This document shows, one piece after another, positions 33,060 to 45,199 of a stretch of 64,000 bases of DNA. This DNA comes from Neurospora tetrasperma FGSC 2508. Its lineage: Eukaryota; Ascomycota; Sordariomycetes; Sordariales; Sordariaceae. The stretch spans positions 4,390,198 through 4,454,197 of the forward strand of contig NW_009799099.1 of NCBI RefSeq assembly GCF_000213175.1. Reading direction: 5' to 3'. Every line of letters begins with the position of its first letter. Positions within the stretch are counted from its first letter, which is position 1. The notes under the pieces were generated by a model. That model did not search any database, had not been told where the DNA came from, and was given only the letters and a program-made list of their open reading frames with translations. A program made the translations under genes and the position numbers.

Positions 33060-33755
33060 ATGTCTCTCAACGTAGCCCAACGTCGTCTCCTCCAAGAATA
33101 CCGCGCTCTAACCAACAACCCACCCGAAGGCATCACGGCGGGCCCCATTTCCGAAGACGACCTGCTGCACTGGGAATGCCTGATCCAAGGGCCCGAAGGC
33201 ACCCCCTTTGAGGGCGGCGTGTTCCCCGCAGAACTCAAGTTTCCGAATGATTACCCGCATATGCCGCCGACCATGAAGTTTCTGGGGGATATATTTCATC
33301 CTAATGGTGTGTTCTTCTTCTTCTTCTTCTTCTTCTTCTTCTTCTTCTTCTTCTTCTTCTTCTTCTTCTTCTTCTTCTTCTTCTTCTTTTTTTTTTTTTT
33401 TTTTTTCTTTTTTCTTTTTATATTTCGCTTATCCTTCACTTGCTTCTTCTCACCATCGATGGCCATGCAAAAAAAGTGCTAACACAAATAACCCCCAAAA
33501 GTCTACCCCTCAGGTCTGGTCTGCATCTCGATCCTCCACCCACCCGGCGACGACCCGAACCACTACGAGACTGCCTCGGAGAGATGGTCACCTATACAGT
33601 CTGTCGAGAAAATCTTGTTATCTGTTATGAGCATGTTGGCGGAGCCTAACGACGAGAGTCCGGCGAACGTGGAGGCGGCTAAGATGTGGAGGGAGAAGAG
33701 GAGCGAGTACGAAGCGAGGGTGAAGGCGAGTGTGAGGGCTAGTTTGGGGCTTTAA
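33060..33755 (+). CDS. ubc7: Ubiquitin-conjugating enzyme E2, Ubc7/UBE2G2 type
   Basis: Two exons, 33060-33306 and 33502-33755, give 166 residues, the standard UBE2G2 length. It begins [20 protein letters not shown] and includes [20 protein letters not shown] and [14 protein letters not shown]. Exon 2 carries the active-site region GLVCISILH and the extra loop [19 protein letters not shown] that marks Ubc7/UBE2G2/Cdc34-type E2s. Ubc7 works with ER-membrane E3 ligases in ERAD and is activated by Cue1-like partners. The 195-base intron is filled by a 25-unit TTC repeat and a 20-T run, described separately. The splice G|TC rebuilds NVYPSG, so the boundaries are well supported. Confidence 0.95.
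33312..33406 (+). repeat. (TTC)25 microsatellite plus T20 in the ubc7 intron
   Basis: Twenty-five perfect TTC units at 33312-33386 are followed by twenty T at 33387-33406, all inside the single ubc7 intron. The repeat begins 5 bases after the donor GT and makes up about half of the intron. It is strand-asymmetric (pure pyrimidine on the coding strand). Confidence 0.98.
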
Positions 33756-34232
33756 GGGCATGGAGAGTTGGGAAGAAAGAGGATGAAGAGAGTAATTGAA
33801 GGGAAGGGCGGGTTCGTTATATGAAGTGATTGGAGAATAATTGATGGATAGAGAGCGAGAACGGGGGTGGTGGTGGTGGTGAAGAGTGGTGAAAGAGTCT
33901 CAGAGTGACTAAGCACTTTGAACAAGAGGAAGGGTGGTGGTTTGAGGTATACTTTTTAATTAGCATGGCATGGCACTGGTGTTTTCCTTTGAGGACAATA
34001 ATGATGAACTTCCTATTCCCATGTTGATGATGTTTTATATATGACCTCCGTTTGCCTTGTCCGCTCCGACAGAGACATGTCTACAGCAGACAAGTAGCTT
34101 GAGCTATATTAACACTCCTTTCCCGTTCCTTCTAATATAGGTATCATATCCCAATAAGCAGTTTAGAACATTAACCCTCCCGCCCCCCTCCCTTTCCCAT
34201 CAACCCATTAACATTCCACCTGCCCCTTACAC
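33756..34232. other. Non-coding between convergent genes
   Basis: 3' regions of ubc7 (+) and the auxilin-like gene (-). A short (GGT)n-type stretch lies near 33868-33885. No gene is seen. Confidence 0.6.
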
Positions 34233-37200
34233 TCACATATTATTCTCCTTCTTAAACTTATCCCAAGCCTCATTAAGCGTGGCAAATACCGTTCCAGCAA
34301 TCATTCTGACCTCGGTCGACGCATCCGTCGAAATCTGGTTATCATCTTCGTCAGCAACCATCCCTGATATTTCTGATTCACTTCAAATTTCCAAGAAGAC
34401 AGAAAAAGGGGAAGAGAAGAAAAAGAAAGAAAGAAAACAAGCTTACCTTATCAGGATGACACTTTGCGATAGCCTTCATGTAAACAATCTTGACCTTGTT
34501 CGCCACCACCAATTCATGCAGTCCCACCTTCTTCCATCCGCTCCCCTCCCACATCACATTATCCAAACTTGCCAGAAGCGCGCGCAAGTTATCCTTCTTG
34601 CCGTCGCGCCAGCTCGCAATTTTCGCATCCACCTTGTCGGCAAGAGCAAACTTTTCGCTTCCTTCCTTCTCCGCGGCCTGGTTGGCTAGGCGGAGACGTT
34701 GGACTGCTTCGGAGGATTTTTGACTTGCTGCTGACGCTGCTGCGCTGGGAGTTGGGCGGGGACGAGCTGGAGCGGGTTTGGTAGAGGCAGAGACGGAAGG
34801 AGGAGGTTTGGGAGCGAGAGCTTTCTGACACCTCTGTCTCCCCGCCGCCGCCGTCTGCCCACCCAGACCAGCCTCGACAGCACTCTGCCATACTTTCTCG
34901 GCGTCCGCCCACTTCTCCATTTGCTCCAGCGCTTCGGCCTTGCGGGCAAGGGCTTTGCCGTAGAGGTCGCGCATTTCACGTTTCTCTGCGGGGCCGTGTT
35001 CCGAAGTCTGCACCTCGACGGACTCCCCCTCCCCCTTTGAGGGGCCGATGAGCGCGATGGCGGCGTCGGCGTCCGAGACGGCTTGGCGGGGCTCGCCGAC
35101 TTTGAGCGCGGTGAGGGCGCGGTTGCAAAGAAGGAGGATGGCGAGCGGGTGAGTGGACGGGATGGCGGAGAGGGAGGCGCCGTAGGAAGTGTGAGCCGCG
35201 GCGTAGTCACCGCGCTTGAAATGGGCGGTGCCTTCGAGACGGTGCTTGGTGGAGGATTGGAGGGCGATGGCGGAGATGGGGGGGATCTGGCGCGGAGGGG
35301 CAGCGGGCTTGGGCTGTATGGCGGCGGGAGGTCGTCGGGGAGCTGGGGGTGGTGGTGCGGTGGATTTGGCGGCGGGTCTGGAGGGCAGTGCTGTGGTGAT
35401 TTGGGACTTGGACGGACCTGAAGAGCCGAATAGGAGGTCCTCGTCCTCGAATTGCTGTGCTGGAGGAGGAGCTTCCGGCTGGGGTTGAGGAGTGGCCTTC
35501 TTCCTGCGCGCAGGACTGACATACGCTTGAGAACTCTGCTCCTCAACAGACTGCTTACTGAGCCTCGATCGTGGATCAAGCGAGGCCGGAGGCGGCGCCT
35601 GTTGCTGCCACCTGGGCACGGGAGAAGCATGCCGTTGTGGCCCATTACTAGCAGTCCGGGGTTCCGCCGAGCGTTCCCTCGTGGACTCGGGCCTCCGTGC
35701 CGGCCGCCCACCTCCCTCCAACATCATAGCCTCATCCGTAACATCGGGCGCCTGCGGCCTCCTACCCCCTTGCTCATACTCAGCAGTTTCCCTCATCCAC
35801 TTGGGCTGGTTCGGATCGCCTCCCTCATGCTGGAACTCCTTCACAGCCTCCTGCACCTTCTTCTGCCCCGTCTTCCACAGACTGTTCGCCGTCTTGAATA
35901 AGCTCGTGCCCACGGCTGCCGCAGTCTTGGCGAAGTCCACCTCGGTCAGCGAAGCCGGTGACCGATTATCCCTACTCCTAGACCTCTCGACCTGTTCCTG
36001 TCGTTCCTCCTCCCTCATCCACGAAGGGCCTCCCTGGCCACCATGTCCAGCGCGAGACTGGCTTGCTCCTCGTTCCTCGCTTCTTCCGGTGTGCTGTGGT
36101 CCGCCGCCACCATTCTTAGCCCTAGCCTCCTCTTTCGCTTGCCTATGTGCGTCGTCAAGCAACCAATTAACCGCCGCCTGAATGTTTAGCCCGGCGCCAC
36201 TCTCCGTTAGGCCTCTCCTGGCGTTCTCGGGAGTAAATCCGTAGTCGACTAGTTGGGCTACTGCCCTGTCGAAGGGATCGTCGGATAGACGAGGAGGCTG
36301 CTCGGGTTCATCATCGGAGGAAGACGAGTCCTCGTCGTCCTCGATCGGTTTCCCTGGTTCTCGTGTTTGGGAGAAGGAGGGTCTGGCTACTTGGGGCTGT
36401 CGTTGTTGCTGCTCCTGTTGTAATTGTTGCTGTTGCTTCTTGACCTGATCAACAGGCTTGGCTAGGTCGCCTAGTAAATCATCCTCCTCCTCATCAAAGG
36501 CCTGGGCCGGTGGGGCCGGCGGGGCCGCCCTTGACTTTGGCGCACTGAATTCCCCAAGGCCAAACGGGTCGTCGTCATCAAGCCCCGCGAAGGCCGTGTT
36601 CGCCGTATTAACCGGCGCCGGAACAGGCGCAGGTGCAGGCGCAGGCGTAGGTGTACTCGATTTCGGCGCCCCCCAAGCCGAAGGGTCCGAAAGATCCAAC
36701 TTTGGCTGCGCACTCGCCGTTGTAGAGACCGGCGGCGGACTCGCCACCGTCGGCGGGGGGTAGTGGCTCGCATTATCGACCTTGGTCTCGGCCTTGAACG
36801 CCGCAAACAGATCGTCATCCGATTCGCTCGGCTTCTTTGTTGTCATATTCAATTGGTTCAGCGTCGTCGGATTCAACGGGCTCGCAACCCTCGAGATGGC
36901 TGGGGACGGGATCGACCCAGGCCCTCCAAGCCCAAACGCAGGTGACGTCGTCCTGCTGTTGCTCCCACCACTGCCCAGTTGTCCCAGCGCATCGAGCCCT
37001 CCATACTGCGCTTGAAGCTGTTGTCGTCTTTCCTCCTCTTTCCTGCGCCGTTCGGCCTCCAACCGCTCTTGTTGTTCTTTCAAGCTCAGCTTCGCGGTGT
37101 TCTGAGCGGAGGAGGATGAGGCGAAATTGACAAAGTTGCCGAGGTTGCTGAAGCTGTCTTGCGCCGGTTTCGAGAACGGATTGTTGTTGGACTTGGGAGC

Positions 37201-37383
37201 GATCGTACCGGAACCCTGGCTTGAAATCACGGGCGTACTACGGCCAGACGCAAACGGGGACGGTGTGGGACGGATCGCGGGGAAGCTGCTGAAGGCGGAA
37301 GTTGTCGTGGTTGTCTTGGGAGGATTCGGCTTGGAGCTGCTGTTGCTGGACGCGGACCAGTCGAGAGCGGAGAGGTCGTCCAT
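34233..37383 (-). CDS. swa2: Auxilin/Swa2-like clathrin-uncoating J-domain protein
   Basis: Two exons, 37383-34447 and 34334-34233, give 1012 residues. Parts in order: an N-terminal Ser/Thr/Pro-rich region with NPFSKP-type motifs, likely clathrin/adaptor contacts; a short coiled coil (LKEQQERLEAERRRKEEERR); a UBA domain (FDRAVAQLVDYGFTPENARR, then NIQAAVNWLLDDA); a proline-rich linker; TPR helices (GTAHFKRGDYAAAHTSYGAS); and a C-terminal J domain, with ANKVKIVYMKAIAKCHPDK ending exon 1. The HPD triad that stimulates Hsp70 is intact. Exon 2 supplies the last helix (FATLNEAWDKFKKENNM). UBA-TPR-J order matches yeast Swa2, which strips clathrin from vesicles with Hsp70 and affects ER inheritance. 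Yeast Swa2 is about 670 residues; the extra length is in the linkers. Confidence 0.93.
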
Positions 37384-38539
37384 GGTTAATTAAGTCGGTT
37401 CCAAAGGGACCCGAGTCTCACACAGATATGTAATAGAAAAGAGTAAAATTAACAGAGGTCAATCAGAGAGGGAGTTGGTGGTCATGTTAAGTTGGCCGTT
37501 CAAAAGAGCGAGCGGGAGTTGGAACTTTCAAGTGTTGGTGATGACTTCGCCAATGTTGGTGGATTGCCATGCGGTTCCAGGTTCCTTGTTAGGCGGCCCA
37601 TGCGGGACGTTTGTTCAGGGGTCCAGGCCAGGAGTTGCCGAACCCAAAACCGCCCCATGCGCCCTTAAACGAACACTGCCCCTGAATGCAAGCGTCAAAG
37701 GCCCCGCCATGACGTGGCTGGTGAGGACTTACAGGCCACTTTGTCTTAACGTGTGGCGCATGACTCTTAAACCACTTACCTCTACTGCCGTGTGTAGTTG
37801 AGACTATGGCTTGTCACTTGATTATTTGAAAAGGCAAATTGACCAATTACTGACCTTGTATAGTGAACTATTTCTATATTGCTGTTACCCTTGAATCGTC
37901 CACAAATGAACGCATCGTGTCTTGATCTGAGATCGGATCCATCCCCCCTCCGGGGCCTGACGAGTCTCTACCTCTGAGGAATCGGGGTTGCTGGTAATTT
38001 CCCCCAGGATTTGTTTGACTTGAAATGAGCTTGTAAGCCGCATCTTTGCCGTCGCCGTTGACGATATACATACAGGTGTTTACACATGCCGTGATAATGT
38101 ACAGAACAGCATCCAAGTGGATGCATGAGAAGAGAAATTAGAAGGAAAATAGATAAAGGAAATACGAGGTTAGTATGTGGTGAGTATGTGAGGATTCGGA
38201 GTAAGTGTTTGTGCCGTTGCCTTTTGCAGCCTCCTCCTTTTCGAGGGACCCTTTTTTGGTCGGCTTAAAAGTTATAGTTATGGTGGACTCTAATGTCCGT
38301 AAATGTTTGCCTCGTCTTAACTTTTTCTTTGATCTTGCCCCTTCCTGGTTTTGGAGGGGTGTGATGATTGAAGAAATCAAAGTCTTGGTCTGCTAAACAA
38401 AGTTTCCGCCGTCAAATTTTCCGCCTCTCCGAATTGTTAACAAAACTAAACATAAGAAAAGAAATGAGCGCCAGCAATGGGTTGCAATGAAAAGAGGCAA
38501 CGAGTATAAAACTCCAACGCCATGCTTTAAATAACCTTC
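37384..38539. other. Intergenic region between two minus-strand genes
   Basis: 1.16 kb holding the auxilin-like promoter (near 37384) and the 3' region of the ApsA-like gene (near 38539). Frames here are short and unsupported. No gene is seen. Confidence 0.55.
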
Positions 38540-41500
38540 TTAGAACCCCCTGAACGGGTCATCTCTGTCGTACCCATAGTCCTCGATGGGATCGCTTCCG
38601 AGAGTGATCCGAGTGTTTCCACTTAGAATGCTGTCCCTATGCCAGCTTCGGCTGTGTCTCCTTCGAAACTCCTTGCTTCGGCGGCGGGCCATGTAACGAT
38701 AGCTCTCTTGGTCGTCATCGTATTTGGTGAAGGCCATTGGCTGTATGAATGCTTCCATACGTACAGTTCCGATCGCGTCAAAGAAGTTGGGAGCACTAGG
38801 TCGACTCGACGCCTCCGACACACGAGATACAGACCCGGTTCCCCATGTCATGCCGCTTGAGCCCAGGATGCTAGATCCCATGACACTCGGTGCTCCAGCA
38901 TTGCTGAAGATATCGGACGAGCCGGCAACACTAATGCCGGCTGTACTATCAGACGGCGCATGGGAGCTTCCACCACTCATCGGTCCGGACAATCCTCGAT
39001 ATGAGATCGGCGGTGGAAGATAGCCACCAGTGCTACTACGCTTGCGATTGTGCAGCGCAGCGTGCAGGTTCCGTTCGTTGAACCGAGGAATGGCAGGGGG
39101 TATGGTGGAATCATACGACTCTTCGCGATTGTGCATTACCACCGGGTTAAAATTGTAAGACTCGGCCAGTGTAGGTCGGAAGGTCGGGATGCTTGGGGGC
39201 ACGGCACTGTCTTCACTCATTCGCAGTGGGAAGCTTCTGTCAGGTTCCGTTTCGATGATGGCCGCTTTCGCCTTTGTCAATCGAATAGAATCACGAATAG
39301 GTCTTCGGGCCCTGGCCTTGGGAACTGGGACAGATGTGGGCGCTTGTGCTGGTGGCGGTACGGCCGCCGGCTTGGGCTTGGGCAGCTCGAACACCTCAGG
39401 CTGCGGGTCTGGGGTTGGGACCGCGAGGTTCTCAGGAATGGCTTGATTCGAATGAGCCAAGAATGATAACGCCGTCAACCAGAGGTAGTGTCGTTCTGCA
39501 TTGACTGCCGTGAATTTGAGTGCTCTCTGTGGCGTCAAGATCAAAATCGATCTGTGGAAAAGCGGGCCCGATCCCTTGGGAGCTGGGTTCTCGTCTTTCA
39601 CGTCAAGAACAGATTGAATGACCACTAGAAACACACTTAGGTCAGCAATCTGTCGGTTCATAATACAGGAGCAACAGAAACTTACATTTGCGTCCGGATT
39701 TACCCAACAGCGCGGTCCCAGATGAGGGTTGCTTACTACTCCAGAGGATCGCGCGCTCATAGGGGGCTATCCAAACCCATCGCTTGTGACGTTCGTTGCT
39801 ACTTTCATCGCCATTCTTGTCTGTCATGCCAAACGACTTCCGTCTTCTGACATACTTGAACATCCATTCTCCAACCATTGTCTTAGCGATAGCATCAACG
39901 ACACTCGTCGACTGACTAGAGTTACTGGTAGGTCGACCTGGCAGATCGTCTGTCTGCGCTGTCGTTGTCGACCGTTGCGACCGATCTGTCTTTTTTGGAT
40001 TGCTGATAGTGTTGCGCGGCAGAGGAGGTAGATCATGGCTGTCAGATGCTTGAGTTGGGGGCATGAAGGGTGGAGGAGACCTGCTTCCATGTCGCTGGCT
40101 TCTCTTACGCGAGACTGCCGATGGAGGACGGGCTTTCCGGATGCTGTTTGCCCGGTAAGGACCACGACTTGAACCTCGCCTGTGAATCCCCTCGTTACTT
40201 CTCACAGGGGTTGCGCCGCGCCCCTCGCTGGGATTACTAGTACTAACAGGGTTCTTCGAACTGGCACGTTTTGGGATAGGGAATGGCGGTTCCGCGGTGT
40301 CCGTAGCATGGCTCGAGGTTCTTGCCAAAGAGTGGGATACGATGCCGCTCTGTATCAAAGCAGCCCTTCGCATGCCATTTGCCTTGGAAGCGGTTGACCG
40401 TCCTGAACGCCTGGAAGCAGTTCGAACCAGGCTCAAATCGCGGCTATCGCGCTGATGGAAAATGCTGACAGAGTCAAAGACGTCTGAAGTGTCATTTTCC
40501 TCCTCTTCAAGCCCGCGAAGAGTGTTATGTACCCCAGCGGTCCTTTGGAGAAAGGTGTGCTCTGGTGAGCTCATCGGTGCAGTGCTTCCAGAGCTACGTT
40601 TGCCAAAGCTAGAATTGGTCACAGGCCTGGGAGCAGATAAAGCTGTGCGATATTCTGAATCGCTCTGGTCCGCCGGATCCATAAATTCTTCCTCGTCCGA
40701 GCTATGTCCATTGAAATCGGCAAACAAGCTGCCAATCCGGCGCGGTCTTCGAACAGGAGCGTCATGATGAGACAACGGCTCGTCATCGTTACTTCCAGGG
40801 TAGGCATCATACATATTTTCCAAGATCGGAGATGCTGCGATAGGTGGCGAGGATGGGATCTCAGACGAACTGTGCTTGTTGGTCAGTCGCCTTGGGTTCC
40901 GAGGTGGTAGATTTCCTGGTACTGGAGTGAACTGTCTAGCTTCCTCGGCGTGCTGATCAACGGACGAAACAGCTGGCGAAACAGGTCTCGAGATGATGGC
41001 GGATGGATGCAAGTGGGTTGGGAGCTTAGCCAACCGCAAGTCAACCCGAATCTCCTCAGTTTGCACTGCAGTCGACTGCATAGGCACACGAGCAGGCATG
41101 GAGACCTGACAGCCAAAGTCCTTAGATAGGGGCTCCAGGAATGGCTCGCACGGCGACGCAGGTCGGCTCGAAGGAGGGATGATGCTAATACTGGGAATAG
41201 TGTATGAAGGAGACTCAAGGCCGATTGGCTGCAGCTGAACCGAAGGAACTTCGGTTTGCGTAAAGGAAGTTACCATAGAAGATGGCGTCGCTTGGGGTGT
41301 GGGCAGTGAATCCTGGCCTGGCCACTTGGGTGTTCGAGGTGGGCTAAGCGGCTCCGCCATGGTTTGCGTCGCTCCGTTCACCATCAGGTTTTGTGTGTTG
41401 GGTGGCTTGATTGACAACGGACCCCCAAGGTTGACTCTCTTCCTTCTTGAGTTTGGCTCAGATTCAGTGTCGGTACGGGGTGGGCTATCAACATCAGATG

Positions 41501-42815
41501 GCCTCTCGTATGGTTGGTGAGACGGGGTTAGAGCTGGTTGAGGAGTCCATGGTTCGATTGGCGCAATCCTGGGAGAAGGAGGCGGCGAGTATTGAATCCC
41601 AGTATCGACATAAGTTGGCTTCGGTGTTTGCGGCTGCAACTCCTCATCCTCTTTGATCACGGCGCCTTCCAGTCTATCAAGGGTGGACTGGTTCAGAGAT
41701 AGCTTTCCACGATTAATGCTAGCAGATCTGAGAAGGCTTTCGGAGCTTTGGTGTCGTCGGTGTGTCTTGATGGAGAAAAGGGTATCGCGGCTTCCATGTC
41801 GCGTGTGACCGCTTTCACGGCTTGAAAGCCGCACGAACGCACTGTCACGGCTTGTGATTCGCATGTGTCCACGGTTAGACAAGACACTCTGACGGCCGCC
41901 GTAGTCGCTTTCATCCTCGTAGTCTCCATCGAAATCAAGCTCGTCTGCCAAGGTTTTACCATTCGGCTTCATCATTGCACTGACAGTAGAGAACCGAATG
42001 CTGTTGGTCAAGCTGAGAGTTCGGACGCTTGCGCCATCGTTTTCTTGTCCGGTTTCGCTGCCAGCCGCACTCTTAGGGCGATTAAGGCTAGCGGTTGTCT
42101 GCGCAGCTTGGAACGCAGTGACCTCATCAAGGACCACCTTCAGGCGGCTTTCCGCAACGTGAATACGGACCTCAAGCTTCCGCTTCTCCTCCTCCCACAT
42201 ATCCTTTTCTTTCGCCCATTGCTGATGGACACGCTCGATATCCTCCTCCTGGTTTCTCAGTTTCTTCTGGGTGGTCTCTAGCCTCTTCTTGGTGTCGTTC
42301 GCAGATTCCACAGCCTCATCGCGTTCTTTGGCCAGTTGATCTAATGCAGAAGAAGTTCCGCCTTCCAAAAGTGCAATTTGGCGTTTCAACGACCGGCTTT
42401 CCTTGGTAGTGTTCAAAAGCGTCGTTTGCAAGGACTCGGACTCTTCTCGTGTAGTCTGCAGCGACGTCTCCAGGCCCTCGATGACTTTAAGCTTCTCCTC
42501 TTGATCACGTCTCAAAGACAATATCTCTGAGACTAGACTGGCGTGAAGCGTAGGGGTAAATCGTCGTGGGTCAAGAATGCTGATGTTGTCGTCTATGCTT
42601 ATGGCTTTCGATGCTCTTTTTGATCCCTTGTCAACCCAATCGGCGGGCAAAGGTGGCGGGGAGGAGCTTCCCGACCTGTTCGTTGGTGTGATGGACCGTC
42701 TGGATTTGCGCGAAGCTCGGGATTGGTTTCGAGAACGGTTGCGTATCGAAGGATTGCGGGTCGGCAATGACACCGCCGGATCGGTCCCCTCGTCTTCAGT
42801 TTCCCAAGCGCCCAT
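38540..42815 (-). CDS. apsA: ApsA/Num1-like cortical nuclear-migration protein (coiled coil plus PH)
   Basis: Two exons, 42815-39686 and 39624-38540, give 1404 residues. The N-terminus has Ser/Arg-rich sequence, then a long coiled coil (about residues 75-245; SLRRDQEEKLKVIEGLETSL, DQLAKERDEAVESANDTKKR). A very long disordered Ser/Pro-rich middle follows. Near the C-terminus is a PH domain of the Mcp5/Num1 type: VGEWMFKYVRRRKSFG, HKRWVWIAPYERAILWSS, and after the intron FHRSILILTPQRALKFTAVNAERHYLWLTALSFLAH. ApsA/Num1 proteins sit at the cell cortex through this PH domain and anchor dynein for nuclear movement. Num1 repeats are not obvious, so the middle differs from yeast. The intron splits the PH domain. 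Confidence 0.85.
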
Positions 42816-44951
42816 GGTGAACTGCTTGAAATATCCTCAGGGTTGAAGAGCTGCAGTCTCGTGCAAGCAACAGCCAGAACTTAGAGTATCGCCATCCCAC
42901 TGTCTACTGGCAGTCGTCGTTGGCAGCGTTGGTTTGTCGTCTTTGAGGTCCCGTGATAATGATGGTCCAACGGTGTTTGTTGCCTCGTGAAGACGAAAAC
43001 GAAACCCGATGAATGTGAAGTGCCAACTCTAGAAATACGCTTTACGGGTCAGCAGCTCTCAATTAGGGCGACTGCTCCGGTTCATGTCACGTTGCCAGGG
43101 GGTGTTGCATTAAGGACTAATGACCGGGTTTCGCGAGAAATCATACCTGGAGGAACAGATACCCCCACACAAGGCGAGGCGAGATGTCGTCTCTCTCAAA
43201 GACACGGACTACCGTTGCCGTTTAAACGAGAAAGGGTGCTCAAATCCTACCCTTTGAACGTCTTCACGTGAAAATTTCCGGTGTTGTCTCTGGCTGATCG
43301 GTTAGTTTGGACTTGATCTTTCTGGGGGGAGGAACTCTTTTGCGGCTACACGTTGTATAACGCCAGGCAAAATGGAAATTTGCGACCAAGCAACATGTCT
43401 CTGACTCTGTAACACGAACGCAAGTGCCTCCCAAGCAATGAGCATTGGGTGGGAAACAAGATCACATATCTTGAGGAGAGTTCACTTACAGGGCCCGAAT
43501 AATCCGAGCAAAATATATATAGGTGATCTCTCAAAGACCAAGAAAGGTAACCAGAGCGTGTAGATCGACCAGATCGACAGAAGAGCACGGCAGTCAGTGC
43601 TGAACAGTCGACGACGAGGGTGACTGAAGACTGTTATGACTGGCTGAACTGGGTTCGAGACCGATTAATCTGGTGGGTGGGTAATCGGAAATCGGGGATT
43701 TCTGGAGTAGTCAAGGGTAGGACCTGGATTATATTTGGCATCCAGAAAGAAAGCCCAGTCTGGTGGGTATCGACTTCCTCTTTTCCGCCCTCCCAATCGT
43801 TTGCACTTTCCGATTCTCTTTGAACGAGTGGAGCCCGCAAATCGGTGTGTAAATGAGATGATAAGTGAGCGGGTCGTTTCGACTTCCACCTGGGGCGACG
43901 CGCAAGAACGATGGAGTTGGTGGACGTCAAGCTAATCCGCTATCGGAGGGCTTTGGACGAAATCGTCCAGATTCCAGAAAGGAGTGCACTTGTTTGCTGA
44001 ATAGGGACAAGTCAAGAAGGTGAAACAGCCCGAATCTTCCACTTTCGAAGTGAGGAAGCTGCGGTGTGTTATCCAGTAAGGTATCTAGTTGGTCCTGCCT
44101 AGAGTGGTCTTTCCTTTGGTCAGCATTCCACCAGGTACAAGGAGGGGGGTACGGCTGGTAACATGATAACATGGAGATTTATATGAAATTGATCCCACGA
44201 AATGGAGCACAGAAAGAAGGACCTCGGAGCCTCGTGGTGCACTACACGTGAATAGTTCACGTAGTGAAAGCTCGTAACTGCCCGGTAGAAGCGGAGAGGG
44301 AGGGCATCGAGACGTTGAGTGACAAATACATACCGGATGCAGAATCCGAGGGGAAAATGGGACTTTCTTCAATAAAAAAAGCGAGCGAAGCCGACTTAGT
44401 GTTTTGCAGAGTAGTTCTTGATGAATCTCAAAATTCAGCAATGGCGTGAGTGGCGATAGGGTAGCAAGTCTGAGACAGGTCGACGACCAAGACAGCCTAG
44501 GCAACCTAAAAACGAAGGTACGGGAATCGGAGGTCTCACAAGGCTACCTCTAGGTTGTAAGGCAAAGCGCAATGTGTGAAGCCTTGACGGATGCGCACCG
44601 ACACGGCACTACCCGAACTCAAGGAGGGGACGACGCTATGTACAACGGGCAGTAGCCGGAGCACAGACAGGGCGCAACGTCTAATACACTTCAACGTCGG
44701 CGTGTGAGAGTCCAGAGTCCGGTCGAAATAGACGATGGGATGGAGAATGGAACCTGAGGAGCACAACTCGGCTGCGACTCGAAAGGCGAAAAGAACAATG
44801 CGCACCCGGTCGCAAAGAACATGGACTGGATCGATACAAGATAGGTAACGAGACTGTGACAAGGTCCCCAGGAGAAACCAAGTAACCACTTTCCACTCGT
44901 CGTCCCTTTGGAGGCAAAGGCCTGGTTGCCTGGTCCAAGTGAGTGGAAGCA
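42816..44951. other. Gene-poor stretch left of the transposon
   Basis: About 2.1 kb: the promoter side of the ApsA-like gene, then sequence with no supported ORF, domain or RNA gene. Confidence 0.55.
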
Positions 44952-44959
44952 CTGGACAT
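44952..44959. repeat. Target-site duplication, left copy (CTGGACAT)
   Basis: This 8-base sequence directly precedes the left terminal inverted repeat. It is repeated exactly at 48319-48326, directly after the right one. Confidence 0.92.
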
Positions 44960-45029
44960 CGACCCGGATAATCCGACTGTGTTCGATTCCAATCCGACTG
45001 TGTGGGGGCCGTCTGGCCAATGGCACAAC
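44960..45029 (+). repeat. Left terminal inverted repeat of the MULE
   Basis: 70 bases beginning CGACCCGGATAATCCGACTG. It contains a 13-base direct repeat, AATCCGACTGTGT, at 44970-44982 and 44991-45003, separated by 8 bases. Confidence 0.95.
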
Positions 45030-45199
45030 CATGTTGCCGCCCGCCAATTTCCCACCAAAATAACATGCGTACAACATCTATACCAAAAGTTATTAGGAAT
45101 TACACGTACGAGGTTCTCTAATATTGCAATTTACATTAAAGATATTGAAACTGTAAAATTTATATTTATACTAATATAATTACATCAACTAATATTAGT

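Noticed and set aside
32796-33482. 228-codon ORF with a long poly-Phe run
   Set aside because: It is ubc7 exon 1 read through upstream leader and into the TTC-repeat intron, not a separate protein.
34686-35711. 341-codon minus-strand ORF inside the auxilin-like gene
   Set aside because: Pro/Ser/Arg-rich shadow of the real frame; no domain.
43640-43665. GGGTTCGAGACC, resembling a tRNA T-loop
   Set aside because: No matching A-box, anticodon stem or acceptor stem can be drawn around it.
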